This document shows positions 62,670 through 64,000 of a stretch of 64,000 bases of DNA, one piece after another. Location: the NCBI GenBank assembly GCA_025809375.1, contig CP099514.1, forward strand, positions 2,903,528 to 2,967,527, read 5' to 3'. The stretch comes from Bacillus zhangzhouensis. Lineage in GTDB: Bacteria > Bacillota > Bacilli > Bacillales > Bacillaceae. Each line of letters begins with the position of its first letter. Position 1 is the stretch's first letter. Below the pieces are notes generated by a model. That model made no database searches, had not been told where the DNA came from, and worked only from the letters and a program-made list of their open reading frames with translations. A program made the translations under genes and the position numbers.

Positions 62670-62684
62670 TCGTAATTATTACTT
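62670..62684 (+). promoter_or_regulatory. Second Zur box, upstream of zagA
   Basis: TCGTAATTATTACTT matches TCGTAATNATTACGA except for the last two bases. It lies between the L33 gene and zagA. Confidence 0.7.
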
Positions 62685-62706
62685 TTTAAGTGAGGCGGAT
62701 AACAAA

Positions 62707-62739
62707 ATGACCGATTTCAAAAAGGACAAAAACAAATGA
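62707..62739 (+). CDS. Ten-codon leader ORF coupled to zagA
   Basis: [10 protein letters not shown] then TGA. GAGGCGGAT lies before its ATG, and its stop overlaps the zagA start (ATGA). It could deliver ribosomes to zagA by termination-reinitiation. It may also be chance. Confidence 0.35.
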   Translation: MTDFKKDKNK

Positions 62740-63965
62740 ATACACGTATACCTGTTACAGTATTAAGCGGCTTTTTAGGAGCAGGAAAAACAACGGTATT
62801 AAATCATGTACTTCAAAATCGCAAAGGATTAAAAGTCGCTGTGATTGTCAATGACATGAGCGAAATTAATATTGATGCAGAATTAGTCAAACAAGGCGGA
62901 GAGCTTTCTCGATCACATGAGAAACTAGTTGAATTATCTAACGGTTGTATTTGCTGCACATTGAGAGAAGACTTGTTAATCGAAGTAGAACGCCTTTGTA
63001 AGGCGGGTAATATCGATTATATTGTCATTGAATCAACCGGTATTAGTGAACCAATTCCCATCGCTCAAACGTTTTCTTATATTGATGAAGAAATGGGCAT
63101 AGATCTGACCCGCTTTTGCCGTCTAGATACGATGGTCACAGTAGTAGATGCAAATCGTTTCTGGACTGATTTCCAGTCAGGAGAGAGTTTATTAGATCGT
63201 AAAGAAGCGGTTTCTGATGACGATGAACGAGAAATTTCAGATTTACTCATTGATCAAATTGAATTTTGTGACGTGCTCATTATCAATAAATGTGATCTAG
63301 TATCACCCACAGAATTAGGTCGACTTGAGCATGTGCTGAACAAACTACAACCAGAAGCATCTATCATCAGAACCTCAAAAGGTAAAGTACAGCCAGATGA
63401 CATTTTGAATACTGGTTTATTCGACTTTGAAAAATCAAGTGCTTCTGCTGGATGGATCAAAGAGATCAACGCAGGACATGCTGAGCATACGCCGGAAACA
63501 GAGGAATACCAAATTTCGTCCTTTGTTTACGAAAGAAGACTCCCTTTTCATACCGGCAGGCTGAATAATTGGTTAGATCAAATGCCCGAGCAGATCGTTC
63601 GTGCAAAAGGTTTTACTTGGCTTGCCACACATCATGATTTAACCATTTTAATTTCACAAGCTGGGAAATCTGTTGCGATTGAACCAATTGCATACTGGAT
63701 TGCTGCTTTGCCCGAACAAGAAAAAGCACGGATATTAAATCAGGAACCAGAGCTTCTAGATGAGTGGGACGCAGAGTTTGGTGATCGCCATACAAAACTT
63801 GTGTTTATCGGTGTGGATTTGCCTAAAGCAGAAATTATTCGCACTCTTGATCAATGCTTGCTCACACCTGAGGAATTTGATCAAGATTGGACTACGTTTG
63901 AAGACCCCTTTCAATGGAACATACAAAATGAAACGAGGAGGGTTTTAAATGGCAAAGAAATCTAA
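62736..63965 (+). CDS. zagA: Zinc metallochaperone GTPase (COG0523, ZagA/YciC type)
   Basis: 409 residues. G1 [15 protein letters not shown] (about 12-26), the zinc-binding CxCC motif [11 protein letters not shown] (about 70-80), [10 protein letters not shown], and NKCDLV (G4, about 185). The C-terminal CobW domain runs from about 250 ([19 protein letters not shown]). In B. subtilis ZagA delivers zinc under starvation, with folate enzymes as clients. The start has AAAGGA upstream. It overlaps the S14 gene by 16 bases. Confidence 0.9.
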   Translation: MNTRIPVTVLSGFLGAGKTTVLNHVLQNRKGLKVAVIVNDMSEINIDAELVKQGGELSRSHEKLVELSNGCICCTLREDLLIEVERLCKAGNIDYIVIESTGISEPIPIAQTFSYIDEEMGIDLTRFCRLDTMVTVVDANRFWTDFQSGESLLDRKEAVSDDDEREISDLLIDQIEFCDVLIINKCDLVSPTELGRLEHVLNKLQPEASIIRTSKGKVQPDDILNTGLFDFEKSSASAGWIKEINAGHAEHTPETEEYQISSFVYERRLPFHTGRLNNWLDQMPEQIVRAKGFTWLATHHDLTILISQAGKSVAIEPIAYWIAALPEQEKARILNQEPELLDEWDAEFGDRHTKLVFIGVDLPKAEIIRTLDQCLLTPEEFDQDWTTFEDPFQWNIQNETRRVLNGKEI

Positions 63966-64000
63966 GATTGCTAAAGAAAAAAAACGACAGCAACTTGTAT
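63950..64000 (+). CDS. rpsN2: Ribosomal protein S14, zinc-independent form, N-terminus only (right edge)
   Basis: Seventeen codons: [17 protein letters not shown]. This is the start of long, zinc-free S14 proteins ([13 protein letters not shown]), unlike the short zinc form. GAGGAGGG lies 6 bases before the ATG, inside the end of zagA. With L33 and zagA it completes a zinc-sparing group. B. subtilis has the counterpart (yhzA/rpsN2) under Zur. Confidence 0.82.

Noticed and set aside
1-64000. CRISPR arrays, tRNA or rRNA genes, integrases or phage genes
   Set aside because: None was seen on reading. The only mobile element recognised is the IS3-family copy at 19038-20322.

Overview
The window is chromosomal DNA from a low-GC, motile, endospore-forming Bacillus. 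Gene content and order follow the B. subtilis 'yw' region (pgs/ywt, als/ywr, ywq, ywp, flhOP-mbl-spoIIID, ywo, nrgAB, spoIIQ, ywn), but with insertions and losses that suggest a B. pumilus-group relative. The species is an inference from memory of gene order; no database was searched. There is no rRNA, tRNA, CRISPR array or prophage.

1-12.3 kb, carbohydrate use. On the minus strand a membrane-anchored sugar-binding protein, a YesM-type histidine kinase and a YesN-type regulator precede an ABC importer (binding lipoprotein plus two permeases, no ATPase) and the start of manA, with perfect CcpA (cre) motifs. Then come kdgA-kdgK and kdgR (minus) and kduI-kduD (plus), which convert pectin-derived ketouronate to pyruvate and glyceraldehyde-3-phosphate. 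KdgR-like operators lie before each unit.

12.4-30.2 kb, spore germination and envelope polymers. Two complete GerA-type germinant receptor operons, each with a sigma-G-like promoter, flank the poly-gamma-glutamate locus (pgsB-C-A-E, pgdS), the wall ligase tagT, a HAD phosphatase and a glycosyltransferase-methyltransferase fusion. An intact IS3-family element sits in the loop of the tagT terminator. The ribose operon is reduced to the 3' end of rbsR plus rbsK.

31.4-43.6 kb. ywrF, alsR and divergent alsS-alsD (acetoin), an Lrp regulator with a split chromate transporter (ywrC-B-A), UDP-glucose dehydrogenase, and ywqB-ywqA (SWIM protein and SNF2 helicase). The tyrosine-kinase genes found between ugd and ywqB in B. 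subtilis are absent.

43.6-57 kb. A HAD phosphatase, a candidate C-rich small RNA, ywpF, mscL, fabZ, rapD, flhO-flhP (perfect sigma-D promoter), mbl, and spoIIID with a sigma-E-like promoter and a usd-type upstream ORF; then ywoH-ywoG, bcrC and ywoD.

55.8-64 kb. An amino-acid ABC transporter whose binding protein has no ATG, GTG or TTG start, nrgA-nrgB behind a perfect TnrA box, spoIIQ with a sigma-F-like promoter, ywnH, a thioredoxin-like pseudogene, ywnF, and at the right edge a zinc-starvation cluster (zinc-free L33, zagA, zinc-free S14) with two Zur boxes.

Most of the window is well-characterised biology. The least explained parts are the C-rich small RNA candidate, the three-component sugar sensor, the ATT-start binding protein and the unassigned small ORFs.
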